Shown piece by piece: positions 49,946 through 63,631 of a stretch of DNA of 64,000 nt. The notes under the pieces are model-generated. The model was not told the DNA's origin. It saw only the letters and a list, made by a program, of their open reading frames with translations, and made no database searches. Each line of letters begins with the position of its first letter. Positions within the stretch are counted from its first letter, which is position 1. The translations under genes and the position numbers were made by a program. This DNA comes from Chrysomallon squamiferum. Taxonomy: Eukaryota > Mollusca > Gastropoda > Neomphalida > Peltospiridae. The stretch lies in NCBI GenBank assembly GCA_012295275.1, contig CM022671.1, positions 7,043,727 through 7,107,726 on the forward strand, written 5' to 3'.

Positions 49946-52667
49946 TTTTTTTTTTTATTATTATTATTATTGTTGTTGTTATTATTTTAACAAATTCAAA
50001 ACCTTCTCTATTTGCTCTTGTAACTGTGACTTTATTGCAGCCATCTCTTGTTGGTGATGTCTCTGCTCTATCTGCATTTGATCAATAAGCTGGGTCACTT
50101 CCAGTGGTTCACTTTCAGCCTTGGCTCCCAGTCTTTCTGCAGCTTCAGCTTCATTCTGTCCAGTTTTCTGACCTCTGTCAACCAGCTTCAAAGAACTGGT
50201 AGTCTCAGAAAGCAGTGTGCCGAATCGTTGCTGCAGCCTGAGATTCTCCTCATTAAGCTGGGCATTTTCTTTCTGAATCCCGTCTTTGATGGCCTGGGTG
50301 GCCTCGAGGTCTTTGAGAAGCTGGTCAACGCTGCTGCGGAACTGTTGAACTTCGAGTTCACGACGTTGCAACGTTTCATTCAAGTCGGACAGATTGTTTT
50401 CCAACATCTTTACTCTGTGTTGCAGATTTTGAATCATTTCTTCTTTCTCAGCATTCATTTCAACAATAACCTAATGGGAAATGACTCAAGTAAATATTAA
50501 TAATAAAGAGCATTTGTATTTGTCTTTGTGTAAATGCAAAACCTGTAAAAACTGTAATTTCTGTTTTCAAGGATGTCTTGTGCTGTAATGAGTTCTGTTC
50601 CTGTTTTACTGTGCCTAAGAATTTTGAAAAGGCATCTTTCTACCTTTAATAATAATAGCAAAACAACAACAGCAACAACAGCAACAATAACAACAACTGA
50701 ATTTCCTTGAATCAAGTTTAGTAAACTTTAACTATAACTGAACAAATTAAAAGGCACAACCTGTCACTTGCCACAGTTTCCACCAACAACTCAATTTTTT
50801 TTAAATTGTTTAAAAATGGCAACAAAATAATAAGAAAAAAGTTTTTAAAACTGAAACTAATATCAGAATAAACAAACAGGCTGCAGGATACAGATGACTA
50901 TAATAAACTCACTGTTTCTTGGATGTTTATATCTGGTTCAGTCATTGACATCCCTTGTTCTTCAGCCTGTTGTTTTAAACTAATGGCAACCTGCTGGCTT
51001 GTCGCTTTTGCTGTTTCCAAGGTTCTTATTCTAGTCAACAGTTCATGCTGGAAGAGAGAAGAAGAAATCAATATTAAATATAAATTTCACAAATAAAAGA
51101 TTTTGTTGATATTTCACAATTTAATTTAAAAAAAAAAAAAATTACATCATATTCTTTAAAATAAGTATTATTTAAAAAAAAAAAAAAAAAAAAAAAAAAT
51201 TTAAAAGAGAACTCTAAGACAATTTTCAAAAAAGATATAATTGTGAACAATTAATTATTTTAATCAGATTGACTGTAACAAAATGAAAGCAGCAAGTGAT
51301 TTGACATGTTTTGTATAAGAACATGCTGGAACCATTTTCTGGCAGATAATATTTTAGGATTTATTATTCCTACCAGTCAATGAGAATTTTTTTTCTTTAG
51401 AATTATTAATTTTGCAATATGTTCATGATGGTATATGTTGGCCATTTTTTTGGGGGGGGATGAGTCTATTGTTGTTTTTATTTAATTGTAATTTATTATT
51501 AAAAAAAATTATAATGGTATAAATTATTTTAAAAAATGAAAAAAAAGGACTGCATTAAAATAAGCAAAAATTGTGTTCAGAAATATATTTTTTAATAACA
51601 AAAATTTCATTATTGACATTAATAATACACCTCTCTGTTTTTCATTTTCTCTTCCATGTCTGAAATGGTTTTATGCAGTTCCTCTTTCTCCTTTCTCAGG
51701 CTCAATATCAGAGCTTTTGTCTGATCAAATTTTTCACGGTTTGTTTGGTTAGCATCATGAACTTTCTGTTTCCAGTTCGAAAGAGTTTCAAACTGTTTTT
51801 TCATCATCTCGTTATTTTCTCGCAAGTAACCTGGAAATAGCCAGTACCAATCAAGATTAATGTGTTAATAATAAAAAAATATATAAATATGTTAAAAATT
51901 AAAGATAAAAATTGCTAAGAATCAAATAAAGGTTCAAAACATCATACTTTTGATGATGATGACAATAATAATAATAATAATTAGGTGGTAATCTTCAAGA
52001 TGTGGTCCATAAATTCAAATATTATGTATTTTGGAGAATTTTGTTCATTTGTTTTTTTATGTTAGAATAAATATTAAAAATGTCACGTAAAATATCGCAG
52101 TTCATTTTTGGTTTGTTAAATTAACAATTGTTTTCCTTTTAATCACCACTCTAGAAACTAACTGCATTCATTTTAAATAAAGGGAGGTAAGTAGAAAGAC
52201 AAAGTTAATTTTTAATTTTAATAGACATCTGTGTCAGTTTTATTTGTCTAATTTCAAATGCATAATGCTTATAAAAATGAGAAAACTTGGCAGTTAAAAT
52301 TTACATGTTCATTTAACAATTGTCATCAATCTCTATTTCCAAACTTTTAAAAATAAAAATAACAATGTGCTATTCCACACCTACTTCCTAGTTATTGAAA
52401 ATAAAATATGTTAACTTCTATGCTGCTATATTAGTTAATGTTAATTTTGTTCTTACTTTGAAGTTCGGTATTTTCCTTGGACAATTCTCGAACTCGTGTT
52501 AGTGCTTGTTCTAAAGTTATGTCAGTCATGGATCCAGGCCCTTGTGGTATCACAAGTGGATTAATGTGACTCAAACTGACTGGAGTTGTTACTTCTGAGT
52601 TCGGTCCTCCAAGGACCTCAAAATCTGACTGTGGCCCATTTGGCAGTCCAACTACAGATTCTGTCAT
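44969..52667 (-). CDS. OPTN: Optineurin/NEMO-family ubiquitin-binding adaptor
   Basis: Eleven coding exons, in gene order: 52667-52457, 51830-51631, 51047-50913, 50470-50003, 49405-49253, 48831-48695, 48042-47902, 47345-47258, 46763-46592, 46080-45745, 45169-44969. About 746 aa (human OPTN 577, NEMO 419). Order: short N-terminus with a candidate LIR (DFEVL, 15-19); NEMO-like helix in exon 2 (QFETLSNWK, cf. optineurin RFEELSAWT); long coiled coils; UBAN motif DFDAERQARERQ near 575; proline-rich linker; C-terminal CCHC zinc finger CPQCG...DMDTLQIHVVEC (Cys718, 721, His734, Cys738). UBAN and finger bind linear/K63 ubiquitin in NF-kB signalling and selective autophagy. One invertebrate gene often fills both roles, so NEMO (IKBKG) is an equally fair name. 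Exon 9 is 172 nt where 171 fits; the literal frame stops at 46662-46664. Confidence 0.88.
48450..49080 (-). repeat. Tandem decayed copies of OPTN exon 6 ends around the real exon
   Basis: On the exon's 3' side, the exon end plus donor region (real at 48691-48735) recurs at about 48629, 48570, 48513 and 48453, steps of 58-62 bp, all reading taacct(t/c)tgat-like then ttttc..agagc. On the 5' side, the exon start (actgactgaag, 48821) recurs at about 48934 and 49051, as 'gaagccatgaaaccactga' and 'gaagccaggaaactactga'. The copies lack paired intact splice sites and are treated as decayed. Confidence 0.65.
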
Positions 52668-52990
52668 GTTTACCTCGTTTATTTAAACCTACTTTAATAA
52701 TAATAATTATAATAATAATAATAAAAACATCAACAATAATAATAAATTTACCTTCTTCCTCCCTGGCGAATCCTCAATAAAATTTAGTTTCGATTTCTGT
52801 TTAAAGTAATAAAAACAGGAAGTATTTAATAACTAAAATGTATTTATCTCAATGACATCTGTTAATAACTCTCATACTTACCAGTTTAATTTTATAACCT
52901 TAAGAATATTAAAAAATAGATTTCAGGTTATGACAAGACGAAATGTTTCACAAACATAAGCTTTCGCAAAATCATGTGATTATCCATGGG
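52668..52990 (-). promoter_or_regulatory. OPTN: OPTN 5' UTR, possible leader exon and promoter region
   Basis: Just upstream of the ATG an acceptor candidate (attaaag, exon from 52691) pairs with a donor candidate at 52752 (ggaagaag before GTAAAT). This suggests a leader exon upstream of 52752. A CCGGA word (ETS type, strand-independent reading) lies near 53014. All of this is inference from local signals. Confidence 0.35.
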
Positions 52991-53974
52991 GAAAACCAGC
53001 CATACTCTTTCCCGGATGTTTGTCTCGCATACCGTTTTTCACTGAGATTTTATTTAACTAAGGATTGTAAGCGTAGCAAATGTTACAATGACAGTTTGTT
53101 GTATTCTCGAAAACATTGACGTAGACCTCTAAATATTATTTTCTATATAACTGATGTTTTTTAGACTTAGGCTGATGACGTGACCAGAATATTTTAATTT
53201 CTATGTTTCCGTCACAATTATAAATTTTACTGAATCCCTAAAATCGAAAATCCTGTTTTATAGCGTTCATAAATTTATCGTAATATAACAATAAAACATT
53301 TCACCTGTTTGACTTTTTTTTTCTTCTTTCCTTTCTTAGGTAGTCAAGATTAAAAATAAATAAATACCTATATGTATGTATATAGGACCTATATATATAT
53401 GTATATATATTAATGGAAGAATTAGATGAAATGTACATCTCATTCTGCTTTAATTTTTTTTATAATATAATTTATGCGGATATGTTTACGTATAAACGTA
53501 TGTTTTACCACTTTCTGTGCCAAGTTCTGAATATTTCCAATCTTGTTTTAGACACACACACACATACACAGACACACACACATAAACACACACTCACATA
53601 CACACACAATACGTTAAATAAAAATATTAGCATCTGTCCAAATGACTCTTATCAGTTTGCCGAGTTTATTAATTAATATTTCACTTATTAATAAATATAC
53701 ACACATTTTTGGAAACGCTTTGATATAAAGAGTTCATAATATTAACGTCATGTTTGCGTTTGTCATCCGTTCCCAAAACATTAAATAACGAGAAGGAATG
53801 ACCAGCATTTCCGAAAGGGAGTGACATGACTCTGCAGAGCAGGTAAATAACTTTCAAGATAAAGCAGATTTTATTGTAAAGAAAAACTTAATCGATTGCA
53901 GTAATAATTAATTAATTAATTAATAATTAAATAATTTAAAAAAAAACAAATTGCAGTAATAATAATTAATAATA

Positions 53975-54009
<35 letters not shown>

Positions 54010-54082
54010 ATTTATATTGTTCTTCCCCATCTCGCATAGGGCCTGTTAACCATATATGTTAACATTCTTATGGTCTTAATAG

Positions 54083-54159
<77 letters not shown>

Positions 54160-54365
54160 TTTTATTTTATTTTATTTTATTTTATTTAAATTGTAGTTTA
54201 TAGAAAAGTTTATTTCATTTGCCAAAGAGAGGATAATACATACTACGGGCTTAGCTGCACCATTTGTGAAGCACTGGCTGTTACGAGAAACAGTTCAATG
54301 GGTCACCAACAGCGATCGGTGTAACGGCTACCTTCTGCACATTCAACGGTAATTATATATTTGTA

Positions 54366-54422
<57 letters not shown>

Positions 54423-55761
54423 CACATATATATATTTTAACAGGAGGGGATTTTGTTTTGTTTTAATATGCATTTTCCTTCAAAGAGAAATCGTGCATCA
54501 CGGCCTATCATAAAAGAGAAGCTGGGGGAAACACTCGGTAACAACACATATATACACACATTTTTCATAATCATTTATTTGTATGGGTGCGCATTTTTGT
54601 ATGTATGTATGTACGTACGTACGTGTGTATGTGTGTGTGTATATATATATGCGCAGCCATCCAAACAAGCGCAAACTAGAAAATATGTTTTCGATAAGAA
54701 ACTTTGTAGTCTACTATACCGCTGTCTTTTCGACAACACTTCCAGATTTCAAACATCATTATAAAATATTTAACAGTCAAATCTAACATTCAGTCATAAC
54801 ACCGGCGTTTAGTTTACATTAACACTGTTCTCACACCATTCTCTTTTTTCCTTCTTTTTTTTCTTTCTTAATTTCTTTTTCTTTTAATCATTTCCTATAC
54901 GATAGCTACAAAATATTATTTCAAAAATAATTTCAAAATGTTTTTTGTTTTTATTCTTTGATATTTATTAAGAGATGACACTCAGCAGTATCATAACCGT
55001 AAGCGTCGTCTCATTATTTTTGTTTTGTTGTTGCTAAAACTACAAATATGCAGTATCTGTGTAAATAAAATAATCCTGATTTCCACGAATTCCGTGAAAA
55101 ACAAGACGCCGCCGTTTGTATTTTCGTTTCATCAACACTTTTTTTCGACGTCTGCTTTATTTAAAGCTGTTATTGGCCATTGGCGATCGAGAGTCTGCGC
55201 TTCTGCTCAGAAAATAATCAATAAAAAATGTTAAAGCGCAGGATATATTCAGCTTAACAATATCGTTTACTTTTACAGCGAGGTTTTTCGTCAACAGTGT
55301 CGTGTCACCCCATCGCAAAACGTGCACCAAACGACAACTTCTCTCCACACGGGAATTTAAGCAGACGTGAATAACGCAGAGTCAACAGGTCAGCCCACAC
55401 GCAATAGACTCGCTACAGAACATTTTCATTTCAGAAGACAGAAAAATCGTGTATCGATCGACTTTCACGGACTGAAATAATTGGTTGGCGAATTTGTATC
55501 GGTGGATTTTTTTTAATTTTTATTTTTTTTTTTCCTCCTTCATCTTCTTCATTTTCCTCGTCAGACTGATCGAGACAATAACACAACTAAACTGAACCCA
55601 CTAAATGAGTTATAATTGGACAGACGCGCAAGCACCGCCCATGATGGATTTCGAAAGGCAGTCATTTCGCTGTTGACACTGTGGCATGGCGGTTTCACAT
55701 ACACGAACACATCTGCTGAAAGACTGAATCGTTGAGTCGGGGTCTCGCTTGTATGTCGTCT

Positions 55762-55847
55762 ATGATGAGCATTGGACGAGCCCCTGGTCATGAATCGGTG
55801 GGCAGAAGGTGTGCTGATACCAGTCATCTCGATGACAATGCCTGCAG
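55762..55847 (+). CDS. Candidate alternative first exon of IMPDH
   Basis: Starting at ATG-ATG the frame is open for 28 codons to a donor (TGCAG before GTACTA). Spliced to the acceptor at 60069 (exon from 60070), it joins in frame: AG plus T makes Ser, followed directly by the IMPDH start Met. The joined form would add about 29 residues, including SIGRAPGHESVGRR. Vertebrate IMPDH1 does use alternative N-terminal exons. There is no family match for this peptide, so it may be 5' UTR or nothing. Confidence 0.25.
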
Positions 55848-56815
55848 GTACTACAATACGTATATATATTTATAATTAATGCTTACTGTATTATGTTTCC
55901 ACGTATTTGGTGATTATGTAATTTATTTAACATGTTTTGTAAATACTTTATCTTAGGATCGTAAATTACCTACGTGTTTGTTTTCTCTATTTATATATGT
56001 GTGCATGTACCTATGTACGTATATTTTTGAGAATATATTTGTATGTGTTTTGTTTGTGTGTGAATGTATCTATATATATGTATGCATGTATTTATATATG
56101 CGTGTGTGTGTGTGTGTGTGTTTATATGTGGGGGGGTGAGTGTGCATTTATATGTGTCTATATTTTAAGTTTTAATTAGAGTTATCGATGGGTGAATGGA
56201 TGTTCAGACAAAATCATTTCCTACTCGGTGTCTTTCAGAAAAGGTGTTATCTTTATTCCAGGTACAATATGGCACATATTTAAAATAATAATAATAATAA
56301 AAACAAAAATAAATAAATAAAAATACTTTGCAATTAATTGATACGTCTTCTCTCGTATTATTTCAAGTGTGTGCATTTTTGTATCCGTGTATGTGTACAG
56401 TGTGTGTAATCTATGAATGTATATTATAGTGACTGGTATTCTTTTTTATCTGAAGGGTATGATGTATGTATGTATGTATGTATCTATGTATGTAGATGCG
56501 TAACTACATATATGTATGTGTGTATATGAACATGTATATGTATATGTGTGTGTGTGTGATAGATCACTTTTAAGAATTAATATTGACTTTGATAAGTTAT
56601 CTTCTGGTCTCAACACCTACAAATATTTACATGTTCCTGTCGTTAATTCATTTTAAACCTGTGTTTTCAAAGTTATTTTTCTGTATTTGTACATATTCTA
56701 TTCACAATATGTAAAACAAATCATGGGTAAAACGAAAACAAATGTGAATACTCGGATATTAATTTGAATACATCTGCACTAGTGTACAGAACATTCAAAA
56801 TCAAAAATGCAGTCC

Positions 56816-56870
<55 letters not shown>

Positions 56871-57556
56871 GTTTTAAATTAATTTTATATTATTATAATG
56901 ATGCTCCTACGTATAATAAATACCCATACACTTCATTTTCAATAAAAATATTTTTGTCCATCATATCTTCTTTTTATTCATTAATAAGAAATAAATGATG
57001 ATGATGATGACACACATACACACACACGATGGCATATCCCTCCTTTTTATTTATTTTTACCTTTTTTCTTCTTTTTTTTTTTTTTTGGAGGGGGGAGAAT
57101 GCCAAACAATATATGACATAAATAAATGTTATTAATAGATGAATATGTCATGTTTTTATTTTTTTTTAACTTGAAATATTTATGACAAAGAACAAATACA
57201 TCCATACAGTTTTTATAATGATAACACAATATTTCATAAAATGACAAGTCAAACAAAATAAAATAAAATAACATGAAATAAAATACTGGCCTGAACGATA
57301 TAGGGTTGGTAGTATGAATGAATGAATGAATGAAGTTAGATAAAAAAAAACGATCATTACAGAAACAAATTCGAAGTTTGAACATAATAAAATTTAAGTA
57401 TGTCACGTAGAATCTATTATTTTCTAAAAAGTTGGGGTGGGGGGTTTGTTGAAAAATTCGGTTATATCCCATTCTAAAGTGCTGAAGTCAGAAGCATTGG
57501 GCCTGACGACCCACAATACTGAGCATCAACAGCTATTATGACTACATTTCTGTCAG

Positions 57557-57754
57557 TTAACGCTCTCCGAGAGAAAAGTTTGATAGTTCGTGTGTTATTT
57601 GTATGACATCGTAAAGCTCAATATGTGGCAACATTTGTAAAAACAAATCATCCCCAGCATGAGAACAGTGTTTCATAGTGTGAACTTTATGTCCTATTTT
57701 CGAACAGCCTACTGTTATATATTCTGCAGTACTATTGTTAAAATACACTTTCCA
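57557..57754 (-). CDS. Candidate terminal exon of an unknown gene
   Basis: After an acceptor 'cctgtttag' the frame reads 65 codons to a TAA. It contains VGCSKIGHKV, HCSHAGDDLF and ELYDVIQITHELS. Composition is non-repetitive and CpG-normal, unlike the flanks. I recognise no family and found no convincing upstream exon, so this could be chance or a relic. Confidence 0.25.
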   Translation of the reverse strand, partial: WKVYFNNSTAEYITVGCSKIGHKVHTMKHCSHAGDDLFLQMLPHIELYDVIQITHELSNFSLGER

Positions 57755-57780
57755 CTAAACAGGAAATAATATATCACAGT

Positions 57781-57824
<44 letters not shown>

Positions 57825-58066
57825 ATTAGCAATGAGACACCTTCTGAAACGAAATATCTACTACTTAGTATAAAACAGTGTCTATCCAAATCGCACAATA
57901 TCTTAAAGCACTTAATACCTGGAGTAATCAATCACACTATCAGTTTTTGTTGCGTATTTTTTTTTTTTATTTCTTCTTTGTATTTTTTTTTTTTTCAAAA
58001 CTGTTCTTTTATGTACGTGCGCTTGTGTGGCTTGTTGTGGAAGCTTAATTTTATTATTATTATTAT

Positions 58067-58110
<44 letters not shown>

Positions 58111-59804
58111 ATGAGGCTGCCACGATGTTTCTCTGAGGACTCGTTATCTTATTGTCACACTTTATTATTAACAATGGATTTCTTGCTAGTGACGATAGAA
58201 GTATGTACAATATGTATTTAGGCTATTTGTTCGGACGAACACAGCTGCACGTTAACAATACCAAGAATTAACGAATCATTTCGTTACTTTGGAAATATAA
58301 AAGAGATTTTCGATATTTTATCTTATCTGTTGTGAGGTGAACAATTCAGGCGTAGAGGAGAAACTAATTACCAATCGATACAGAGCATCGGCTTTTATCT
58401 ACATTAGCGGAGCGATGGAAGGCAATTACATCGATCAGAATAACAAAACGGTTCGAGATTTATTAGAGTTATCGTTACTTATTGTTTTACGTCCATCATT
58501 TCATACGTTTAGTAGTCTTCTTCTTTCTATCTACCTCATTTTTTTATTTTTTATTTATTTTATTTTTTTTATTTTTTTTAATAATAATAATTACAAATAA
58601 TTTTATTTATTTATTTATTATTGTTTTATTTTTCATGTTAATTTTATCAATATTTTTATACGTGGATTTAGTGATCAAATTAAATGCGTGCAACAAACCC
58701 TAGTTTGCGTGTGCGTGTGTGTGTAAAACTGATTTGTATGTATATACTTTACCGTATTTCATCTTTAAAATAAGTAACTCGAGGACAGAGCACTGTTAGT
58801 TTCAGTCTTCTTTAACGCTTTCACTGAAACATATCCCGTTCTAACCTGTGTGCGACTGTTATTCAAATACCACAGTATGCGATTTTTGTTCTCTGGATAG
58901 GTACATGTAAAAGATTGTTAAAAATAAAAATATAATAGCATGACATGATGGAGCGAGTTTATATATATATTTATTTATTTATTGCCGATCATTTGTTTGA
59001 CTTTCAGTTTATGGCTCTTACGCTCTTCAGTGATGCTGCGTTCCTCAAAAACAGCGGACTTTAGATTATTATTTCCTTTTCGAACCAGTCCCCATAAACA
59101 GTTTTATCGGTAGCTATATATAGTCTGTGTCATCGTGCCTTTGTGAAAACTATAATAAAGATCCGTTTTAACAATGTGACAAAGATAATCCAAAAATGGG
59201 TGCAGCGAATTTCGTAATACGTTCCACAATAAAGGATGTTAAAGGGTCGTTTAGTTAAGTGATCGAATACCGTTACCGCTTTCAATCAAAGTGTGACAAT
59301 AAAAAAATAATGTCTCAAAATATTTCAATGGCGTCATTTGACCCCTTGACGATTGAAGTCGTGACGTTATAACGTTCTTCAAAGAAAGCCGGTTCGCCCA
59401 GTACGTTCTGACATCATAACTAAAGACAAACGCCGCCCACCAGATTTCTGTTGTTATACTTCCTTCTTAGAGTGGATAATAAAATTAAATAAATATAATA
59501 ATTTTTTTTTTTTTTTTTTAAATGAAAAAAAAAAAAAAAAAAAAAAGGAATCTGCTAAAACTTACCTTCAGAGTAGGCACATATTTAGATTATTTTTCGT
59601 AATACTAAAGGTATACTTTACACTTACTAAAATAAAATAAAATAAAAATATTGGAAAAAAAAGAAAAGGAAGGTTTAATGTATCAGATTCTTCTACAGTA
59701 GTTGGGTTAGATGATATATTAGTTTTATTTAGATCATTATTGTATATTCTTCATTTACATATTTGAAACAAAGAAAAAAAATTAATGTTAACATTAGAAA
59801 ACGA

Positions 59805-59837
<33 letters not shown>

Positions 59838-60011
59838 GTTATTATTCATTAATTTGAATGAAAAAAAAAATCTTAAAGGATAAAATATAACTCGACAATT
59901 ATACACCCTTACGATTTTGTTAATAGACTGAACTTCTTTTTGTATTTAAATTAGCAACCCTGGGACGGCCTAGTTTCTTATTTCAGTTACTGTCCTTCAC
60001 CTTGTTACTGT

Positions 60012-60019
60012 TATATAAG
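60012..60019 (+). promoter_or_regulatory. Candidate TATA box of IMPDH
   Basis: TATATAAG, 52 nt upstream of the IMPDH ATG, followed by GC-richer 'cggcgaacc'. A start site about 30 nt downstream would give a leader of about 25-30 nt. TATA-like words are common in this AT-rich DNA. Confidence 0.35.
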
Positions 60020-60070
60020 CGGCGAACCTTTTCCATGTGTTAAATTTACTTAACTGTTCATATTTTCAGT

Positions 60071-60168
60071 ATGGCTGACTACTTGATAACTGGGGGAACC
60101 GGGTATGTTCCTGATGATGGCCAAACAGGGGCCCAGCTTTTTGGAAGTGGTGATGGAATGACTTACAA
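60071..60168 (+). CDS. IMPDH: IMP dehydrogenase, first coding exon (gene continues beyond the window)
   Basis: The exon encodes 32 codons plus two bases: [17 protein letters not shown], then [10 protein letters not shown], before the donor GTAAGT at 60169. This is nearly identical to the start of animal IMPDH (human IMPDH2 begins MADYLISGGTSYVPDDG). The split codon AA(C/T) would give the Asn of the NDFLILPG motif expected in exon 2. The enzyme oxidises IMP to XMP, the rate-limiting step of GTP synthesis, in the cytosol and in filament assemblies. Only the pre-catalytic N-terminus is here; the CBS domains and catalytic Cys are downstream. No second exon was found in the next 3.8 kb. An acceptor-like 'attttcag' sits one base before the ATG, so a leader exon is possible. 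Confidence 0.9.
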
Positions 60169-60644
60169 GTAAGTATCCCACCTCGTGGTTCTTTATTTAC
60201 GAAAACACGTCATATAGTAAACATTTCACCACACTCACGTTAAACTTGCACCTACAGGTTGCGTCCAGTTATTATTAATATATTTTGTATTTTATTATTA
60301 TTATTGTTGTTGTTATTGTAGTTGATTAATATATATATATATATATATAATTTTAAGAAATGAAATTCTACGAACATAAAAAACTCAGCAATAATGTACA
60401 AATAAGATTTATAATAATAATAATTATTATGAAGTAAATAAATAAAATCAAAACACTCCTCCAAATAAGAAAAAAATAAAACAAAATAAAGATCAGAAAA
60501 TATTAAGAATTCATTTTACATCACACCAGATCTTTAGAATATTTTTACTTGAAGCAAATAATCATTTTAAAATATAATACAGTAATGAAGGAATTAGCCA
60601 AGAATTGCCAGATATTTCTTTATCAGACTGTCATCAAATATAAT

Positions 60645-60698
<54 letters not shown>

Positions 60699-61506
60699 AG
60701 TAACTTGTTACTGTCTTAATGTATCAACTTTATCCAGACATCTTGAAACAATAACCAGTTTTTTTTATTTTATCCTGCAGTCCTTATAAATAAAAAAAAA
60801 AAAAAAAAATTAAATGTTTTATTTCTTATCTCACTGATCTTGAGATTAGTAGATTTGTTCTTACTGGATTTTGTTTTCAACTATAAAACCTATACATGAA
60901 GACAAAATAATTCTTAACTAACAATAATTTTTTAATTTTTTTAAATGAAAACTGTTTTAAAAATTGTCTTGTAAGATGTAATGCCAAAATTAAACACTAA
61001 AGAATAACTTAGAACAATGTATTATATAATATTTTATGTAAATAACAAGTAATTTATTGAACAAAAAATATCTCTGCTCCCAAAACATGAAGTGCAAAGG
61101 TATTTATCTTGTCAGAATATCCTGCCATTATTTATAGTTACTCCAGGATAAATAAATAAATAAATATAGAACAAATATATTACCAGTCAATGCCATCTAT
61201 TTTGCTTTTATTTGATGGTTTTGAAGATTATTTATGATGTTTTTATTATATATACACTAACTTGGTAACAATTATAAATAAAAATCTTAATGAAAATGCA
61301 GGTTAAATGTATGCATTTTTTGAGTCATTCAACATTTACATTAAAATATACATAATATTTTCCATTCTCAATGACATAGTAAATTTGTCTTAATTTTATG
61401 TTTAAATAATAATACTGTATACATTATAGTAGACTAAAATGACATTTGGAGAAGGTTTGTATTTTTTATGTTTCTTTCTCTATTTTATCATTAAATGAAT
61501 CCAGAG

Positions 61507-61616
<110 letters not shown>

Positions 61617-63585
61617 AAATGTGTATATGTTATCACTCTAAATACTTTGTAGACAGAGTTCATTTTTATCTTGCATGATGCGAATTAGCAGATGTCTATA
61701 GTTTTTCACCATAGTAATCACATGTTAGGTCATTTAAACACAAAACTATCTGATAATTTGCAATAAACTACAAAGCATGATTGCATGTAACATTTCTCTT
61801 CACAACTCATGATTTGGCATTAGGGAATGATTACATGTTACACAAGAAAACCCTAAATTATAAAGCGGGAAAAAAACAAAACAACTTAAGTATATTTAAT
61901 AAATAATATGTAATTTAAATATTATTAATTTTAATAAACTGTATCCACATTTTAGTTTTCTTAAGAAATTAGCCAGTTTTAGAATCACTATTTATTTATT
62001 TTTATTTTTATTTTTATTTATAAAGATCATTTGAAAATAATTAACACTGAAAAAGACAAGCTAGATCTGATATAGCCCAGGCAGAATAAGAGTATGAAAT
62101 TAGTATAAAGAACTGTAATGTCAGCAACATGCAAAAACAATTTAGAGAAAATACATGCACAGGAAAATCATGGATATTGAACACATCTGACTTAATTATT
62201 TAGCTAAGCGAAGAGAAGAAAGATGAACAAAAGACAGAAAAAGAAAAAATGAAAAAGAACAGATTTCCATTATTTAGTTTTGGAGATGTCCAAATTTGAG
62301 TTTTTAACATAACTGACCACTCATTAAAAAACTGGCATCACAGATGAGCGATGTTTTAAAAATTAAAGATTCATAATTTTGCCTAGCAAGTGTTTGGTTT
62401 CCAGAACAACTAGCAAGTCTCATAGAAGTAAAAACAAACTATTCATTTCAAATACATAATTTTTCTACAAAGTTTAGATGCTCAGCTAACCACCACAAAA
62501 TGGATAAATAAAGTTAGAAATGCTGCATGTTCCAACATAATAATTTAAGGTGGAGAATTAACAAAAAAAAAAAAGAATATAAAAAATTATATTTGTTTTC
62601 TGTGAGTCCAGGTATTACTTCATAGCAGCTTATCTATGATTTTTCCATACCCGATACATATTATGATTTTATATAATTCAGTTCTGATACTGTATACTGA
62701 AATTTAATTATTTTATATTCCATTGAATCCTTGTTTTATTACACACAGAAGATTTTTATTTATTTATTATTTTGTTTTATTCAATATTTTTCTCATGATA
62801 ATATCAAAATGTGGAACATAAAAAATTTTAAATAAAAACATATAAAATATTAAGAATGTACATAAACAAAGAAAAACAACAATTTTTTTTTTCCCCCATG
62901 ACAATATAGATGATTAAAAAGATAGAATACATTTTGTGTGAATGATAGGTCATAATCTATGGCTTCACTGAACAGCAGCTGGGCAGGAATCAATAAGCAT
63001 GTGAACAGTTTAGAAACTTGCTATATCTTATTTCTCACACAGAGCTGTTACATAAGATGTGTTATGCTTTTTCCTGTGATGAATGATACGTGCTAGAATC
63101 ATTTAGATGGCTTCATTTTAAAATGTTTTAGTCGTCTGCTCCCACCTGCAGCTTATTCATAGCAGAATTAATAGTTTTTATTATTAAAAAAAAAATGAAT
63201 ACAGCCATCCATTTTTTTTTTTTCATGGCATTTAGAGAGGTGGATTAAAAAAAAATTGGTCTGATCATCAGTTAGTGTGTCATAAGATTTTTAAATGAGA
63301 TTTGTTTTACATCAGTCAGAGAGTATAATAGTTGTCCTATTCCAGAAGTAGTATTGTCAGTTAGCAACAAGTGGTCTTTAATATTCATCTCATAGATAGG
63401 AAAGTGATACCAGAGCACTGGTTGAAACTTGAAATAAACCTATTCACAAGTTAACCATGATTATAAGTAGGAAGACTTTATTTTACATACACCTACCCAG
63501 TGACAGGAAATAACATACCAGAGTCTTTGTTAAGCACGTCCAAAGACCTGATCTGTAACAGGATAAATACACACAAACACATACA

Positions 63586-63631
63586 CACACATACATACAT
63601 ACATACATACATACATACATACATACATACC
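63586..63631. repeat. CATA microsatellite
   Basis: About eleven CATA units preceded by a CA run from about 63570. Confidence 0.95.

Larger units (their letters stand above)
52991..60011. other. Intergenic region between OPTN and IMPDH
   Basis: Holds ATT/TTTA/TTTTA repeats at 54085-54187, a CA run at 54367-54419, an AAT microsatellite at 56816-56870, a TA tract at 57797-57823, a TAG run at 58068-58110 and several poly-A/T tracts. A more GC-balanced island lies at about 55080-55850 and includes a CCAAT-type word. Two weak exon candidates are listed separately. Confidence 0.4.

Noticed and set aside
54583-54786. Plus-strand frames with Tyr/Val/Cys repeats
   Set aside because: Derived from GTAT/GTGT microsatellite runs.
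57047-57472. 141-codon minus-strand frame
   Set aside because: Aromatic-rich translation of AT-rich repeats ending in poly-Lys; no coding character.
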